From contig NZ_CP101137.1 in the NCBI RefSeq assembly GCF_028473745.1, positions 3,162,001 to 3,226,000 of the forward strand: a DNA stretch of 64,000 bases, read 5' to 3'. This document shows positions 1 to 11,228 of this stretch, piece by piece; positions within the stretch are counted from its first letter, which is position 1, and every line of letters begins with the position of its first letter. The notes under the pieces are model-generated. The model saw only the letters and a list, made by a program, of their open reading frames with translations. It made no database searches and was not told the DNA's origin. The stretch is from Streptomyces sp. M92 (GTDB taxonomy: Bacteria; Actinomycetota; Actinomycetes; Streptomycetales; Streptomycetaceae). The translations under genes and the position numbers were made by a program.

Positions 1-226
1 CGAACTGCGTGATCAGCAGTGTGGCGATCATCGAGAAGACCGTGATGAAGCGCAGCTCCGTCTTGGTGTGCACCGCGATCACCGACAGACCGGTGGTGAT
101 CAGCACCGACGTGACGACCAGCGCGCCCAGCTTGGTCTTGATCGAGAACGGGCGTACGCCGCCCCAGGGTTCCCCGGTCCTCCGGGGGCCGGGGCTCCGC
201 CGTGCGGCATCCCGCCCTCGGCTCAT
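1..226 (-). CDS. Sensor histidine kinase, N-terminal fragment (cut by window edge)
   Basis: Reading leftwards from an ATG at 226, the frame stays open to the window edge and gives 75 residues. A basic N-terminus is followed by a hydrophobic membrane segment (about residues 35-52) and the start of an extracellular or second membrane region. The start codon overlaps the stop of the upstream response regulator (ATGA), so the pair is translationally coupled. That placement and the N-terminal membrane anchor suggest the partner histidine kinase. The catalytic domains lie outside the window, so the kinase call is an inference from context. Confidence 0.75.
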   Translation of the reverse strand, partial: MSRGRDAARRSPGPRRTGEPWGGVRPFSIKTKLGALVVTSVLITTGLSVIAVHTKTELRFITVFSMIATLLITQF

Positions 227-963
227 GGCGTCGGCGTCTCCAGCGCGTACCCCACGCCGTGCACCGTGCGGATGCGCTCGGCGCCGATCTTGCGGCGCAG
301 TGCCTTGATGTGGCTGTCGACGGTCCGGGTGCCGGACGCGTCCGCCCAGTCCCAGACCTCGGCCAGCAGCTGCTCGCGGGAGAGCACCGCGCGGGGCGTG
401 TTCGCCAGGCAGACCAGCAGGTCGAACTCGGTCGGCGTGAGGTGGACGTCCTCGCTGCGCACCCGCACCCGCCGCTGCGCGTGGTCGATCTCCAGTTCGC
501 CGAGGCGCAGGATGCCGCTGCGCGGCGTGGAGGCGGCCACCACGGCCCGCTCCACCCGGCGCAGCAGCACGTGCACGCGCGCGGCCAGCTCGCGCATGGA
601 GAACGGTTTGGTCATGTAGTCGTCGGCGCCCACGCCGAGGCCGACCAGCATGTCCGTCTCGTCGTCCCGCGCGGTGAGCATCAGCACCGGCACCGGCCGC
701 TGGGCCTGCACACGACGGCAGACCTCCAGGCCGTCGAAGCCGGGCAGCATGATGTCGAGGATCAGCAGGTCGGGCTGCCAGGCCTCGGCGGTGTCGACCG
801 CGGCCGGCCCGTCGCCCGCCGTTTGCACCAGGAACCCCTCGGCGCGCAGGCGGGTCGCGATGGCGTCGACGATCGTCTGGTCGTCCTCGACCACCAGCAC
901 CCGGCGCTGAGCGCCCTGGGTCGCCGTCGCCGTGCCGTTGTGGGAGGTCTGTGTCTGCTCCAT
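223..963 (-). CDS. OmpR/PhoB-family response regulator
   Basis: This 246-residue regulator has an N-terminal receiver domain and a C-terminal winged-helix DNA-binding domain. In the receiver, acidic residues E26, D27 and D28, phosphoacceptor D70, T97 and K119 are all in place. The C-terminal half ends with the usual winged-helix pattern (LTPTEFDLL, then RTVDSHIKALRRKIG). I chose the internal ATG at 963 rather than the longer frame from 1020 because a GGGG-type ribosome site lies just upstream and the receiver starts soon after. It is coupled by ATGA overlap to the kinase fragment. Target genes cannot be told from the window. Confidence 0.93.
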   Translation of the reverse strand: MEQTQTSHNGTATATQGAQRRVLVVEDDQTIVDAIATRLRAEGFLVQTAGDGPAAVDTAEAWQPDLLILDIMLPGFDGLEVCRRVQAQRPVPVLMLTARDDETDMLVGLGVGADDYMTKPFSMRELAARVHVLLRRVERAVVAASTPRSGILRLGELEIDHAQRRVRVRSEDVHLTPTEFDLLVCLANTPRAVLSREQLLAEVWDWADASGTRTVDSHIKALRRKIGAERIRTVHGVGYALETPTP

Positions 964-1085
964 CGCCCGCCCCTGAGGTGTGCTTACCGGAATCAGTGGG
1001 GTGATCCCTCGTCTGCGCATGACTGCGATTGACGCTTGAAAGACCGCGTCAGGGCAGCAGCGTACGGGGATCGGACGCGGCTTTG

Positions 1086-1778
1086 CTATCCAGGCCCGGC
1101 GGCGAGGTGGACGACGTCCGGAACGCCCCGGGCAACGGGGATCTCTTCGGTACGCACCTGCTGGAACCCGGCATTACGCAAGGTTTCTTCGAATTCCGGA
1201 GAGGGCTGCGCGGACCACACGGCGAGCACCCCGCCGGGCCTCAACACCCTTGCGCAGCCCGCCAGTCCGGCCGGCGCGTAGAGCCCGTCGTTGTCCTCGG
1301 TGACGGTCCAGCCGGGGCCGTTGTCGATGTCGAGGCAGAGCGCGTCATACGTGTCGGAAGTCTCATTGACGTAACGGACCAGATCCGATTCGACGACCTC
1401 CGTGCGGGGGTCGGCCATCGCCTCGGCGGACAGCTCCGCCAGGGGCCCGCCCCGGTGCCAGTCGATGACGGCCCGCTCGCGCTCGACGACCGCGATCCGG
1501 CCCCAGCGCGGGTCGGCGGCCGCGTGTGCGAGCGAGAAGCCGACGCCGAGACCGCCGATGAGCAGGTGCGGCGCGGGCCGCCCGCCGGAGGCGGTGAGCG
1601 CCTCGGCGGCCGCGTCGACCAGGCGCCGCTCCGAGCGCCCGTCGGAGGTGTCCATCAGGAAGCAGCCGTTCGCGATGATCTGCAGCAGCGTCCCGTGCCG
1701 GCGCAGGACGACCTCACCGTGCGGGCCCTCGCGGCGGTCCAGCACTTCGGGGACGTCGGGGGAAGAAGTGATGGGCAT
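1086..1778 (-). CDS. Spermidine synthase-like (SAM-fold) protein
   Basis: A 230-residue protein with the spermidine synthase/methyltransferase Rossmann fold. The glycine-rich nucleotide loop GGLGVG is followed by an acidic strand end (VVERE), and a later DALCLDIDNGPG matches the central acidic motif. It is shorter than true polyamine synthases (about 280-300 residues), and such stand-alone proteins in actinobacteria are usually annotated spermidine synthase-like without proven activity. It lies 122 bp upstream of the response regulator on the same strand and is divergent from lon. The frame stays open far upstream across lon only because of high G+C; the ATG at 1778 fits the fold. Confidence 0.8.
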   Translation of the reverse strand: MPITSSPDVPEVLDRREGPHGEVVLRRHGTLLQIIANGCFLMDTSDGRSERRLVDAAAEALTASGGRPAPHLLIGGLGVGFSLAHAAADPRWGRIAVVERERAVIDWHRGGPLAELSAEAMADPRTEVVESDLVRYVNETSDTYDALCLDIDNGPGWTVTEDNDGLYAPAGLAGCARVLRPGGVLAVWSAQPSPEFEETLRNAGFQQVRTEEIPVARGVPDVVHLAAGPG

Positions 1779-1849
1779 CGGCCCATCCTGGCAAAGGAAT
1801 GCCGGGCGGTCCGACGGTGCTCTCCCGGAGGCGGGGCGCCGTGGAGGTT

Positions 1850-1866
1850 GATCGCTCAGAGCGAAC
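1850..1866. promoter_or_regulatory. Probable ClgR operator upstream of lon
   Basis: The core TCGCTCAGAGCGA is a perfect 13-bp palindrome, flanked so as to read GATCGCTCAGAGCGAAC. This resembles the GTTCGC...GCGAAC sites bound by ClgR, which activates clp and lon genes in Streptomyces (established for S. lividans). It lies about 75 bp before the lon start, upstream of the HspR site, a sensible activator position. Assignment rests on sequence resemblance and target identity. Confidence 0.65.
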
Positions 1867-1898
1867 AGCCCTTGGGGAACATTCCGGGACTCCCTTTC

Positions 1899-1919
1899 AT
1901 TGAGTCGATGTAACTCAAC
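1899..1919. promoter_or_regulatory. HAIR element (HspR operator) of lon
   Basis: The sequence TTGAGT, seven bases, ACTCAA matches the HAIR consensus CTTGAGT-N7-ACTCAAG at twelve of the fourteen conserved positions; only the two outermost bases differ. It ends 21 bp before the lon ATG. lon is a known member of the HspR/HAIR heat-shock regulon in Streptomyces, so repression by HspR here is well supported. Confidence 0.9.
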
Positions 1920-1940
1920 TTGACTGCCGAAGGGGAGATC

Positions 1941-4364
<2,424 letters not shown>

Positions 4365-4394
4365 CGGCCACGCGGCCGGATGAGTGAAGGGAAA

Positions 4395-4430
4395 GGGCCC
4401 GGACTGCGCCTCCGCGCGGAGTCCGGGCCC
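4395..4430. terminator. Bidirectional hairpin terminator between lon and the GH25 gene
   Basis: A perfect 11-bp G+C-rich stem (GGGCCCGGACT pairing with AGTCCGGGCCC) encloses a 14-nt loop. It lies 30 bp after lon and 21 bp after the end of the convergent muramidase gene, so it probably serves both. There is no strong U-tract, as is common in Streptomyces. Confidence 0.8.
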
Positions 4431-4451
4431 TCGCCGTACGCGCCGGGGGCG

Positions 4452-5279
4452 TCAGCCGTTCGCGAGCGCCCGGACCCGGTCCAGGGCTCCGTTGAACTTG
4501 TTGTGGTCCCCGACCGTCGGCCCGGACGAGGTGTACTGCCACATCGTGTAGTACGGCCAGCCCGCCGGCAGCGTCCCCACCGTCGAGGCGTACCGGGCGA
4601 TCCACAGCGGGTTGTTCGCGGCGAAGCCGCCGTAGTTGCCGGTGCACTGGGTCCACCAGCTGGTGGCCGTGTAGATCACGGCGTCGCGGCCGGTGCGGGC
4701 CTTGTAGGTGTTCAGGAAGTCGCGGATCCAGGAGACCATCTGGCTCTGCGTCTTGCCGTAGCAGGCGGCGCCGTACGGGTTCCACTCGATGTCCAGCGCG
4801 CCCGGCAGCGTCTTGCCGTCCCGGGACCAGCCGCCGCCGTTGTCCACGAAGAAGTTGGCCTGGGCGGCGCCGCTCGTGGTGTCCGGCGTGGCGAAGTGGT
4901 ACGCCCCGCGGATCATGCCGACGTTGTACGAGCCGTTGTACTGCTGGGCGAAGTAGGGGTTCTCGTAGTACGTCCCCTCGGTGGCCTTGACGTAGGCCCA
5001 CTTGACCCCGCTGTTCCACAGGGTCGACCAGGCGACGTTGCCCTGATGGCTGGAGACGTCCACGCCCTCCGTCTGGACGGCGCGGCCGGGGACGGGCGTG
5101 CCGTGCTGTCCGTCGTGCTCCACGACGCCCATGCCCATGTGGGCGGAGCCGCGCGGCGGCGTGTCGGCGGCCGACGCGGAGTGGGCGGGGACGGTGAACA
5201 GCAGGGAGAACGCGGCGAGCAGAGTCCCGGTGACGGCGAAGCGCCGCCCGCGGGCCGATCCGGATCTGTGCACGAGCAT
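4452..5279 (-). CDS. Secreted GH25 muramidase (lysozyme M1 type)
   Basis: A 275-residue secreted glycoside hydrolase family 25 enzyme expected to cleave the N-acetylmuramic acid linkage of peptidoglycan. A basic start and hydrophobic stretch ending in AHSASAA form a signal peptide (about 35 residues). The catalytic domain shows GVDVSSHQG, the KATEG strand and the DIEWN motif carrying the expected acidic pair, and ends in WQYTSSG. The ATG at 5279 has GGAGG seven bases upstream. The enzyme family (cellosyl-like) is common in Streptomyces for cell-wall turnover or competition; the exact role here is unknown. Confidence 0.92.
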   Translation of the reverse strand: MLVHRSGSARGRRFAVTGTLLAAFSLLFTVPAHSASAADTPPRGSAHMGMGVVEHDGQHGTPVPGRAVQTEGVDVSSHQGNVAWSTLWNSGVKWAYVKATEGTYYENPYFAQQYNGSYNVGMIRGAYHFATPDTTSGAAQANFFVDNGGGWSRDGKTLPGALDIEWNPYGAACYGKTQSQMVSWIRDFLNTYKARTGRDAVIYTATSWWTQCTGNYGGFAANNPLWIARYASTVGTLPAGWPYYTMWQYTSSGPTVGDHNKFNGALDRVRALANG

Positions 5280-5535
5280 GACGTGCCTCCGATGGCTCGG
5301 TGGTGCTCGGTGGGGGATGCGCGGGTGGGGAGAGACCGTGCGGGACGTACGCGCCAAACTGGCGTGCGCATGCCATTCGCTTGTCCCGGAGGGAACGCTA
5401 CGCACGTAGAACGCCGGGTGGAAGAGGGGTCGGGAGCCGCCGTTGGTCTAAGCCTGCGAAATACTTGCCGAGCTGCGGCGATGGCGCCTTGTGGCGGAAA
5501 CTTTCAGGACCGGGAAAATCGAGGTAGGGGCTGAC

Positions 5536-6030
5536 GTGCACGAGGACGGGAACGGCGACGGTCGCGGAGTCGAATCCGCGGTGTCCGGCAGTGGTGTGAA
5601 CCAACCGGAGTTCCTGGCACTGGAGCGGGAGTTGACCGTCCTGCTGCGGCGGGCCCGCGCCAACCAGGGCGAGATGGCCCGCGAGGTCCACCCCGACCTG
5701 GAGTCGTCCGCGTACGGCCTCCTCGTGCGGCTCGGCGAGTGCGGGGGGCAGCGGGCCACGGAACTCGCCGCCTACATCGGTGTCGGCAAGGCGACGATGT
5801 CCCGTCAGCTGCGCGCCCTGGAGGAACTCGGCCTCGTCGCCCGCGAACCCGACCCCGCGGACGGCCGTGCCTGGCTGGTCACCCTCACCCCGGAGGGCCA
5901 GGCCCGCGTCGGCCGGGTACGCGAGGCGCGCCGTGCCCGGTACGCCCGCCGGCTCGCCGGCTGGGACCCGCGCGAGGTGACCGAACTGGCCCGGCTGCTG
6001 CACGAACTGAACCGGGGGACGGAGAAGTAG
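5536..6030 (+). CDS. MarR-family transcriptional regulator
   Basis: A 164-residue winged-helix regulator. The helix-turn-helix region (ATELAAYIGVGKATMSRQL) is followed by the wing (PDPADGRAWLVTLTPEG), typical of MarR. The GTG at 5536 is preceded by AGGTAGGGG; an in-frame GTG at 5491 has no comparable site. It is divergent from the GH25 gene with about 255 bp between them, so that gene or the regulator itself is a plausible target, but this is inference. The ligand is unknown. Confidence 0.88.
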   Translation: MHEDGNGDGRGVESAVSGSGVNQPEFLALERELTVLLRRARANQGEMAREVHPDLESSAYGLLVRLGECGGQRATELAAYIGVGKATMSRQLRALEELGLVAREPDPADGRAWLVTLTPEGQARVGRVREARRARYARRLAGWDPREVTELARLLHELNRGTEK

Positions 6031-6043
6031 CGGCGGGGCCGGG

Positions 6044-6062
6044 GCCGGAGCCGGCCTCCGGC
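6044..6062. terminator. Convergent hairpin after the MarR and PP2C-like genes
   Basis: A 7-bp perfect stem (GCCGGAG with CTCCGGC) with a 5-nt loop sits in the 36-bp space between two converging genes. It could end both transcripts, though the stem is short. Confidence 0.45.
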
Positions 6063-6066
6063 ACGG

Positions 6067-6858
6067 TCACAGCTCCGCGTACACCACTGTCGCGTCGTCG
6101 TGCGTCTTGCTGCGGCCCAGGAACGAACGGGCCCCCGCCGCGTCGGCGTGCTCCAGCTCCCGCACCCGGTCCACCAGCGCCCGCGCGCCCTGCTTGCGCA
6201 CCAGCGCCAGGCAGTCCGCCCAGTCGCCCTCCCGGAACCTCTCCACCCACCGGCCGGCCCCGTCCGTCAGCGCCGCCAGCGTCCGCACCCCGCCCCGCGG
6301 CAGTACCCCCGTCACCGCCCGCGCCGCCACCGACGGGTCGGCCGCGGCCGTGAAGAAGCCGCCCTCCTTGTTGCGGTAATGGGCGTCCACCAGCGCGTCC
6401 GTGGCGAGGGCCGAGCGGGGCAGCCGGGCCAGCCGGTCGTCCAGGACGGCCGTGACCGTGCCGTCGGGCGCCTCCACCAGCAGAGCGGAGTCGGACAGGA
6501 CCAGGTACTCGACCGAGGCGGGAGACCAGCGGGCGACGACCACGGTTGCCTGCGGCGTGCGGGGGTGAGAAAGCTCACAGGTTCCCGCGTGTGCCGCCGA
6601 GGTACGCGCGATGGCGCGGGCCAGGGCGTCGTCGAGGGGAACATCCGGCATCGAAACGGTCAGTTCGGTCAGTGCGCTACCGAGGCGCGCGGTGAACCAG
6701 GGCACGGAATGCAGACACCCGGTATCGCCCCGCGGCGGTGTCACGCCGTCCAGCACGACGAGCGAACCACCCTGTCCCGAGGCCGGTAGTCCGACGCTCG
6801 CGAAGTCCTCGTTGGGATGGTCGGCGAGTCCGGGTTCCGAGACGAGTTCCGTACGCAT
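6067..6858 (-). CDS. PP2C-like protein phosphatase
   Basis: A 263-residue protein with the metal-binding pattern of PP2C phosphatases: an early aspartate (HPNEDF), VLDGV near residue 42, SDSALLV, ALTDGAGR in the second half and HDDAT near the C-terminus. These correspond to the Asp residues that bind Mn/Mg in the family. The ATG at 6858 was chosen over a longer frame because homology-like sequence begins immediately. It is divergent from the conservon kinase across 451 bp. Substrates are unknown. Confidence 0.8.
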   Translation of the reverse strand: MRTELVSEPGLADHPNEDFASVGLPASGQGGSLVVLDGVTPPRGDTGCLHSVPWFTARLGSALTELTVSMPDVPLDDALARAIARTSAAHAGTCELSHPRTPQATVVVARWSPASVEYLVLSDSALLVEAPDGTVTAVLDDRLARLPRSALATDALVDAHYRNKEGGFFTAAADPSVAARAVTGVLPRGGVRTLAALTDGAGRWVERFREGDWADCLALVRKQGARALVDRVRELEHADAAGARSFLGRSKTHDDATVVYAEL

Positions 6859-7309
6859 CCGGCCAGTCTGCACGACCTCTTCACGGTGTCCGCAAAACGC
6901 TGGCACCTTCCCCGAGTTCTCCCGGAATCGGCGCGGTGACACAGGTCAGGCGCCGCTTTTGCGGCGGAATTGGGCACTCCGGCAACGCGTGGCGGCACAT
7001 AGTGCCACCGCCCGTCCCAGACGTCCAACCGGCTCGCCGCGCGGGCGAGTCGCACGAGCCGGGGGAACTTGCCCACCAACTCCCGTCCGGGGTTCACTCC
7101 TTCGGGTGGCGGGCCGGACGATGCGCGCCCACCACCCACCGGCACTGGGAGGGTCGGGGACCGGTGGCGGGTCTGCCCTGCTCACGCGGTGCCCCCCGTC
7201 CGACGCGCGGCCGGCGGCCGGGGAGCGGCCCGGAGCGTGGTGGAGGGTGCACGCGCCGGCCGGTCAGTTGACGGAGCGCCACCCGCGCCCACGGGTACAC
7301 GAGTCAGGA
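6859..7309. other. Divergent intergenic region between the PP2C-like and conservon genes
   Basis: About 450 bp without a convincing gene. It should hold promoters for both flanking genes. A small dyad, GGCAC-ATA-GTGCC at 6994-7006, includes a CATAGT hexamer that could act as a -10 element toward the conservon, but no matching -35 is obvious. The short open frames here have no ribosome sites. Confidence 0.5.
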
Positions 7310-10288
7310 ATGCGAGCACCGGTGCAGAAGACGCGGCCTCGTCGCACAGACAAGCAGACGGCCCCCGCGGGGAGCGCGGAGCGCACCCCCGGCACCTCCG
7401 CCCCGGCCCAGCCGGCGGCCCCCGTCGGCAAGGGCCGTCCCACCCACGTACGCAACCGGCTCATCGTCGCCGTGGCGGTCGTGGCCGCCGCCGTCGCCGG
7501 AGCCGGAGCCCCGTCGGTCGTGGCCGCCTCCGGGCAGCTGCACGACTCCCAGGAACTGGTGACACTCGCCGAGCGGACCCAGGGCGCGCTGACCCTCGCC
7601 CACTCCCTCGCCGACGAACGCGACGAGGTGATCCCCTACATCGCCGCGGGCCGCCCCGAGTCCAAGGCGCCCTCCGAGCAGCGCAGCGCCCGCGTCGACC
7701 GGCAGGTCGAGGAGCTGCGCGCCGACTCCGACACGCCCGCCTCCCTGCGCGAGGACCTGGACGCCATCGCCGCCCTGCGCCGGGCCGCCCTCACCGGCAA
7801 GAGCACCGCCCTCGAAGCGCACGAGGCGTACTCGGAGGCGATCACCGAACTCCACGCCCTGGCCGAGGAACTGGCCGAACGGATGCCGCCCCGCGCCGGG
7901 GCCGGGGCGTACGCCCTCGCCGAGCTGGACACCGCCGTCCAGCAGGCCTCCGCCACCCGCGGCCTGCTGCTCGCCGCCCTGAACGTGCCGAGCACCACCG
8001 AGACCGTCATCGACCCGATCACGGGCCTGCCGACGGAGACGACCACCTCCTCGGACGCCGACGCCGAGCAGCGCGACGCGCTCGCCGCCGCCGCCCAGCA
8101 GGCCCGGGTGCGCTCCGACGCCGCCCTCGCCGACTTCCGCGAGGGCGCGCCCAAGGAGGCGCGGGACCGCTTCGACGCCACGGTCACCGGCCCCGAGGTC
8201 AACTCCGCCGACAAGTACCTCGCCGCCCTCACCGACGAGCCGACGCTCTCCGACGACGACCTGGAGACCAGCGCCAAGCGGCTCGACGCAGCGCTCTCCG
8301 CCCGCGTCGACGCCATGCGCGGCGCCGAGTCCGCCCTCTACGAGAAGCGCGTCACCGACCTGGAGAAGCTGCGCGACGACGACGTCACCGCGCTGGAGAT
8401 CCGGATCGCCGCCCTCGCCGCCCTGCTCCTTCTCGCCGTGGGCATCGCCACCGCCATGGCCCGCACCCTCACCCGCCCGCTGTCGGTGCTGCGCCGCGGC
8501 TCGGCCCGGCTGGCGGGCGCCGAGGACCCGACGGCCGAGGAGGCCGTCGCCTTCACCGGCCGCAACGACGAGTTCGCCCAGGTCGTCCGCTCCGTCAACG
8601 CCCTGCACGCGCACGCCGTCAGCCTCGCCGAGCGCGTCAACACCCTGGAGTCCGACCGCAAGCACCTCGTGGGCCAGCGGCAGAAGATGGCCGACGCCCG
8701 CGAGGAACTGCGCGCCGAACTCGACCGCTCCGCCGCCCAGCTGGACGTGGTCCGCAAGAGCATCGGCTCCACCTTCGTGAACCTGGCGCTGCGCACCCTC
8801 GGCCTGGTCGAGCGGCAGCTCGCCGTCATCGAGAGCCTGGAGGAGCGCGAGCAGGACCCGGACCGCCTGGCCACCCTGTTCAAGCTCGACCACTTCGCCA
8901 CCGTCATGCGCCGGCACAGCGAGAACCTGCTCGTCCTCGCCGGCACCGAGCACGTCCAGCACAGCGCCTCGCCGGTGCCGCTGGTCGACGTGGTCCGGGC
9001 CGCGGTCAGCGAGATCGAGCGGTACGAGCGGGTCCGCATCGCCGCGCTGCCGCCGCACGCGCACGTGGCCGGCTTCGCCGCCGACGACCTCTCCCACCTG
9101 CTGGCCGAGCTGATGGAGAACGCCACCTCCTTCTCGCCGCCGGACCTGCCCGTGGAGGTCTCCGGCTGGCTGCTGGAGAACGGCGAGGTGATGCTCTCCG
9201 TCCAGGACGAGGGCATCGGCATGGCCACCGAACGCCTCCAGCGCCTCAACGCCCGCCTCACCGACTTCGACCCGGACGCGCCCTACGACCAGGAGGGCGA
9301 CGAGGGTCTCGGCCTCGGCCTGTACGTGGTGGCCCGGCTCGCCCACCGGCACGGGGCGCGGGTGCGGCTGCGGGAGCAGAAGCAGGGCGGTGTGGCGGCC
9401 GTCGTGGTGCTCCCGGGCCCGCTGCTCGCGGCGGCCCCGCCGGCGGCGCTGGCACCGAGCGTGCCGATGACCGACACCGGGTCCTTCTCGCTGCCGGGCG
9501 CCGACGCGGAGGCCAACTCCAACGTCCTGCACGGCCGCGCGGAGAAGGGCGCGCACACGGACGCGGACCCGCTGGTCGCCTCGGCGGAGCAGGCCGTACG
9601 GCGGGCGGAGGCCGACGCGGACGCCGACGCGGCGGACGAGGCGGACGAGTCCGAGGACGCCGGGGAGCCGCAGGACACGGCGCCGGCACCGGCCCCGGAG
9701 ACGCCCCCGGCCGCCGCCGGACCGGAGCCGGCCCCGGAGCCGGCCCCGGAGCCGGAGACCGCGCCCGCCCCGGGCCACGACCTCCCCGACGACTCCACGA
9801 TGGCCCTGCTGATCCCGGCCCAGACGGGCCCCCAGGACCACGACCGGCACCAGGCCCGGACACCGGAGCCGCAGCCCGAGCCCGAGCCGGAACCGGAGCC
9901 CGAGCGCGCCCCTGAGCCGGAGCCCACGCCCGACCCGTACGCCATCGGCCCCGAGGCCCACGACCGCACGCCGGACGAGGCCACGCCGAGGACGACCGGC
10001 GAGGACGCCGACGGCGACCCCGCCGAGCCCGTCACCGCCAAGGGTCTGCCCAAGCGGACCCCGAAACTCAGCACCCCCGCCGCGGCACCGAAGCCGCGCA
10101 CCTCGGGTTCCGTGGACGCCGAGGCACTCCGCCGTCGCCTGGGAGGGTTCCGCAGCGGTGCGGAGGCCGGCCGGCGCGACGTCGAGGCGGAGATCGCCGA
10201 CCGGACGGAGCAGCACGAGGCGCCGTCCGCCGCGGCGGGGACAACCGAAGAAGCCACGGGGGGCACTGTCGAGGAGGCAAGCAGTTGA
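7310..10288 (+). CDS. cvnA: Conservon sensor histidine kinase (CvnA type, nitrate-sensing-like extracellular domain)
   Basis: A 992-residue membrane kinase heading a conservon. After a basic N-terminus come a membrane segment (about residues 48-70), a long helical extracellular domain of the NIT type, a second membrane segment (AALAALLLLAVGIA), a HAMP linker, a helical dimerisation region with KLDHFATVMRRH, and an HATPase domain (ELMENATSF, DEGIGM, GLGLGLYV). The last 250 residues are Pro/Glu/Ala-rich and low-complexity. The start is uncertain: the ATG at 7310 is used, but a GTG at 7322 is also possible. CvnA proteins act with roadblock, DUF742 and GTPase partners at the membrane, a GPCR-like arrangement. 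Confidence 0.9.
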   Translation: MRAPVQKTRPRRTDKQTAPAGSAERTPGTSAPAQPAAPVGKGRPTHVRNRLIVAVAVVAAAVAGAGAPSVVAASGQLHDSQELVTLAERTQGALTLAHSLADERDEVIPYIAAGRPESKAPSEQRSARVDRQVEELRADSDTPASLREDLDAIAALRRAALTGKSTALEAHEAYSEAITELHALAEELAERMPPRAGAGAYALAELDTAVQQASATRGLLLAALNVPSTTETVIDPITGLPTETTTSSDADAEQRDALAAAAQQARVRSDAALADFREGAPKEARDRFDATVTGPEVNSADKYLAALTDEPTLSDDDLETSAKRLDAALSARVDAMRGAESALYEKRVTDLEKLRDDDVTALEIRIAALAALLLLAVGIATAMARTLTRPLSVLRRGSARLAGAEDPTAEEAVAFTGRNDEFAQVVRSVNALHAHAVSLAERVNTLESDRKHLVGQRQKMADAREELRAELDRSAAQLDVVRKSIGSTFVNLALRTLGLVERQLAVIESLEEREQDPDRLATLFKLDHFATVMRRHSENLLVLAGTEHVQHSASPVPLVDVVRAAVSEIERYERVRIAALPPHAHVAGFAADDLSHLLAELMENATSFSPPDLPVEVSGWLLENGEVMLSVQDEGIGMATERLQRLNARLTDFDPDAPYDQEGDEGLGLGLYVVARLAHRHGARVRLREQKQGGVAAVVVLPGPLLAAAPPAALAPSVPMTDTGSFSLPGADAEANSNVLHGRAEKGAHTDADPLVASAEQAVRRAEADADADAADEADESEDAGEPQDTAPAPAPETPPAAAGPEPAPEPAPEPETAPAPGHDLPDDSTMALLIPAQTGPQDHDRHQARTPEPQPEPEPEPEPERAPEPEPTPDPYAIGPEAHDRTPDEATPRTTGEDADGDPAEPVTAKGLPKRTPKLSTPAAAPKPRTSGSVDAEALRRRLGGFRSGAEAGRRDVEAEIADRTEQHEAPSAAAGTTEEATGGTVEEASS
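9720..9770 (+). repeat. Pro-Glu coding repeats in the conservon kinase tail
   Basis: GAGCCGGCCCCG-type 12-bp units repeat here and encode the Glu-Pro-Ala-Pro tail of the kinase. A second, more degenerate Glu-Pro run follows around 9870-9930. They are coding low-complexity repeats, likely length-variable between strains. Confidence 0.7.
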
Positions 10289-10788
10289 CCGCGCCCAGTA
10301 CCTTCGGACTGAGCAGTGAAGCCCGCAATCTCCACTGGCTGCTGACCAACCTCGTCGAGGAGGTCCCCGGCATCCAATCGGTCGCCGTGGTCTCCTCCGA
10401 CGGCCTGCTGCTCCTCTCCTCCGACCAGGAGCGGAACGACGCGGCCCGCGAGGCACAGACCGTGCGCCGCACCGGACCGCGCGGCTCCGCCGCCGACCTC
10501 GCCACGGTCGTCTCCGGCGTCGGCAGCCTCACCGTCGGCGCCGCCCGGCTGATGGACTACGGCAACGTGAAGCACACGATGGTCGCCATGGACGAGGGCA
10601 GCCTCTTCGTGATGTCGATCAGCGACGGCTCGCTGCTCGGCGTGCACGGCTCAGCGGACTGCGACATGAGCGTCGTCGCGTACCACATGGCGCTCTTCGT
10701 CGGCCGCGCCGGCCACGTGCTGACCCCCGAACTCCGCAGCGAGCTGCGGCAGTCCCTGGAGTCCGAGTCGACGGGGAGTCTCCGATGA
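10285..10788 (+). CDS. cvnB: Roadblock/LC7 protein (CvnB type)
   Basis: A 167-residue roadblock/LC7-domain protein that pairs with the conservon GTPase. The fold begins with LHWLLTNLVEEVPGIQSVAVVSSDGLL and ends with the helix beginning YHMALFVGRAG. Translation appears to start at TTG 10285, which overlaps the kinase stop codon and has GGAGG eight bases upstream, so it is coupled to cvnA. Roadblock proteins such as MglB act as GTPase-activating or scaffolding partners; in conservons CvnB is thought to link kinase and GTPase. Confidence 0.93.
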   Translation: MTAPSTFGLSSEARNLHWLLTNLVEEVPGIQSVAVVSSDGLLLLSSDQERNDAAREAQTVRRTGPRGSAADLATVVSGVGSLTVGAARLMDYGNVKHTMVAMDEGSLFVMSISDGSLLGVHGSADCDMSVVAYHMALFVGRAGHVLTPELRSELRQSLESESTGSLR

Positions 10789-11228
10789 GCAGCACCCCCA
10801 AGAAGAACGGCCGGGGGAACCTCCCCGTGCGCGGCGCCGACCGCAAGCCCGCCCGCGTACGCCCCTACTCGCTCACCGGCGGCCGCACCCGCTTCGGCCA
10901 CGTCCTGCTCGTGGAGACGTTCGTCGGCGCCACGGCCGGAACCGCCGCGCTGGAGGCCGCCGAGGAGCGCAAGGAACTGACGAACGGGTCGCTCACCTCC
11001 CGCGTGATGCCGGAGATGCGGGCCATCGTCGAACTGTGCCGCCGCATGCGTACGGTGGCCGAGATCGCCGCGCTGCTGAAGATGCCGCTCGGCGTGGTCC
11101 GCGTCCTCATCAGCGACCTGGCGGACCAGGGAAAGATCCGTGTGTACGGCACCGGAACCGGCCACGGAACGGGCCGTCCGGACCGCGCTCTGCTCGAAAG
11201 GGTGCTCAGTGGACTCCGTCGTCTCTGA
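10785..11228 (+). CDS. cvnC: DUF742 protein (CvnC type)
   Basis: A 147-residue DUF742 protein with the family pattern RPYSLTGGRT near residue 25 and a C-terminal winged-helix-like stretch (TVAEIAALLKMPLGVVRVLISDLADQ). It begins by ATGA overlap with cvnB and runs into the start of cvnD. DUF742 proteins are found almost only in conservons; their biochemical role is poorly defined, with the helix-turn-helix-like part suggesting nucleic acid or protein binding. Confidence 0.93.
   Translation: MSSTPKKNGRGNLPVRGADRKPARVRPYSLTGGRTRFGHVLLVETFVGATAGTAALEAAEERKELTNGSLTSRVMPEMRAIVELCRRMRTVAEIAALLKMPLGVVRVLISDLADQGKIRVYGTGTGHGTGRPDRALLERVLSGLRRL

Noticed and set aside
1030..1051. TGACGC...GCGTCA inverted repeat between the response regulator and spermidine-synthase-like genes
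   Set aside because: Six-base arms with a ten-base loop are common by chance in this composition; position does not distinguish operator from terminator.
7304..10456. 1050-codon frame antisense to the conservon kinase
   Set aside because: Shadow of the kinase gene; no ribosome site, no domain, Gly/Arg-rich composition.
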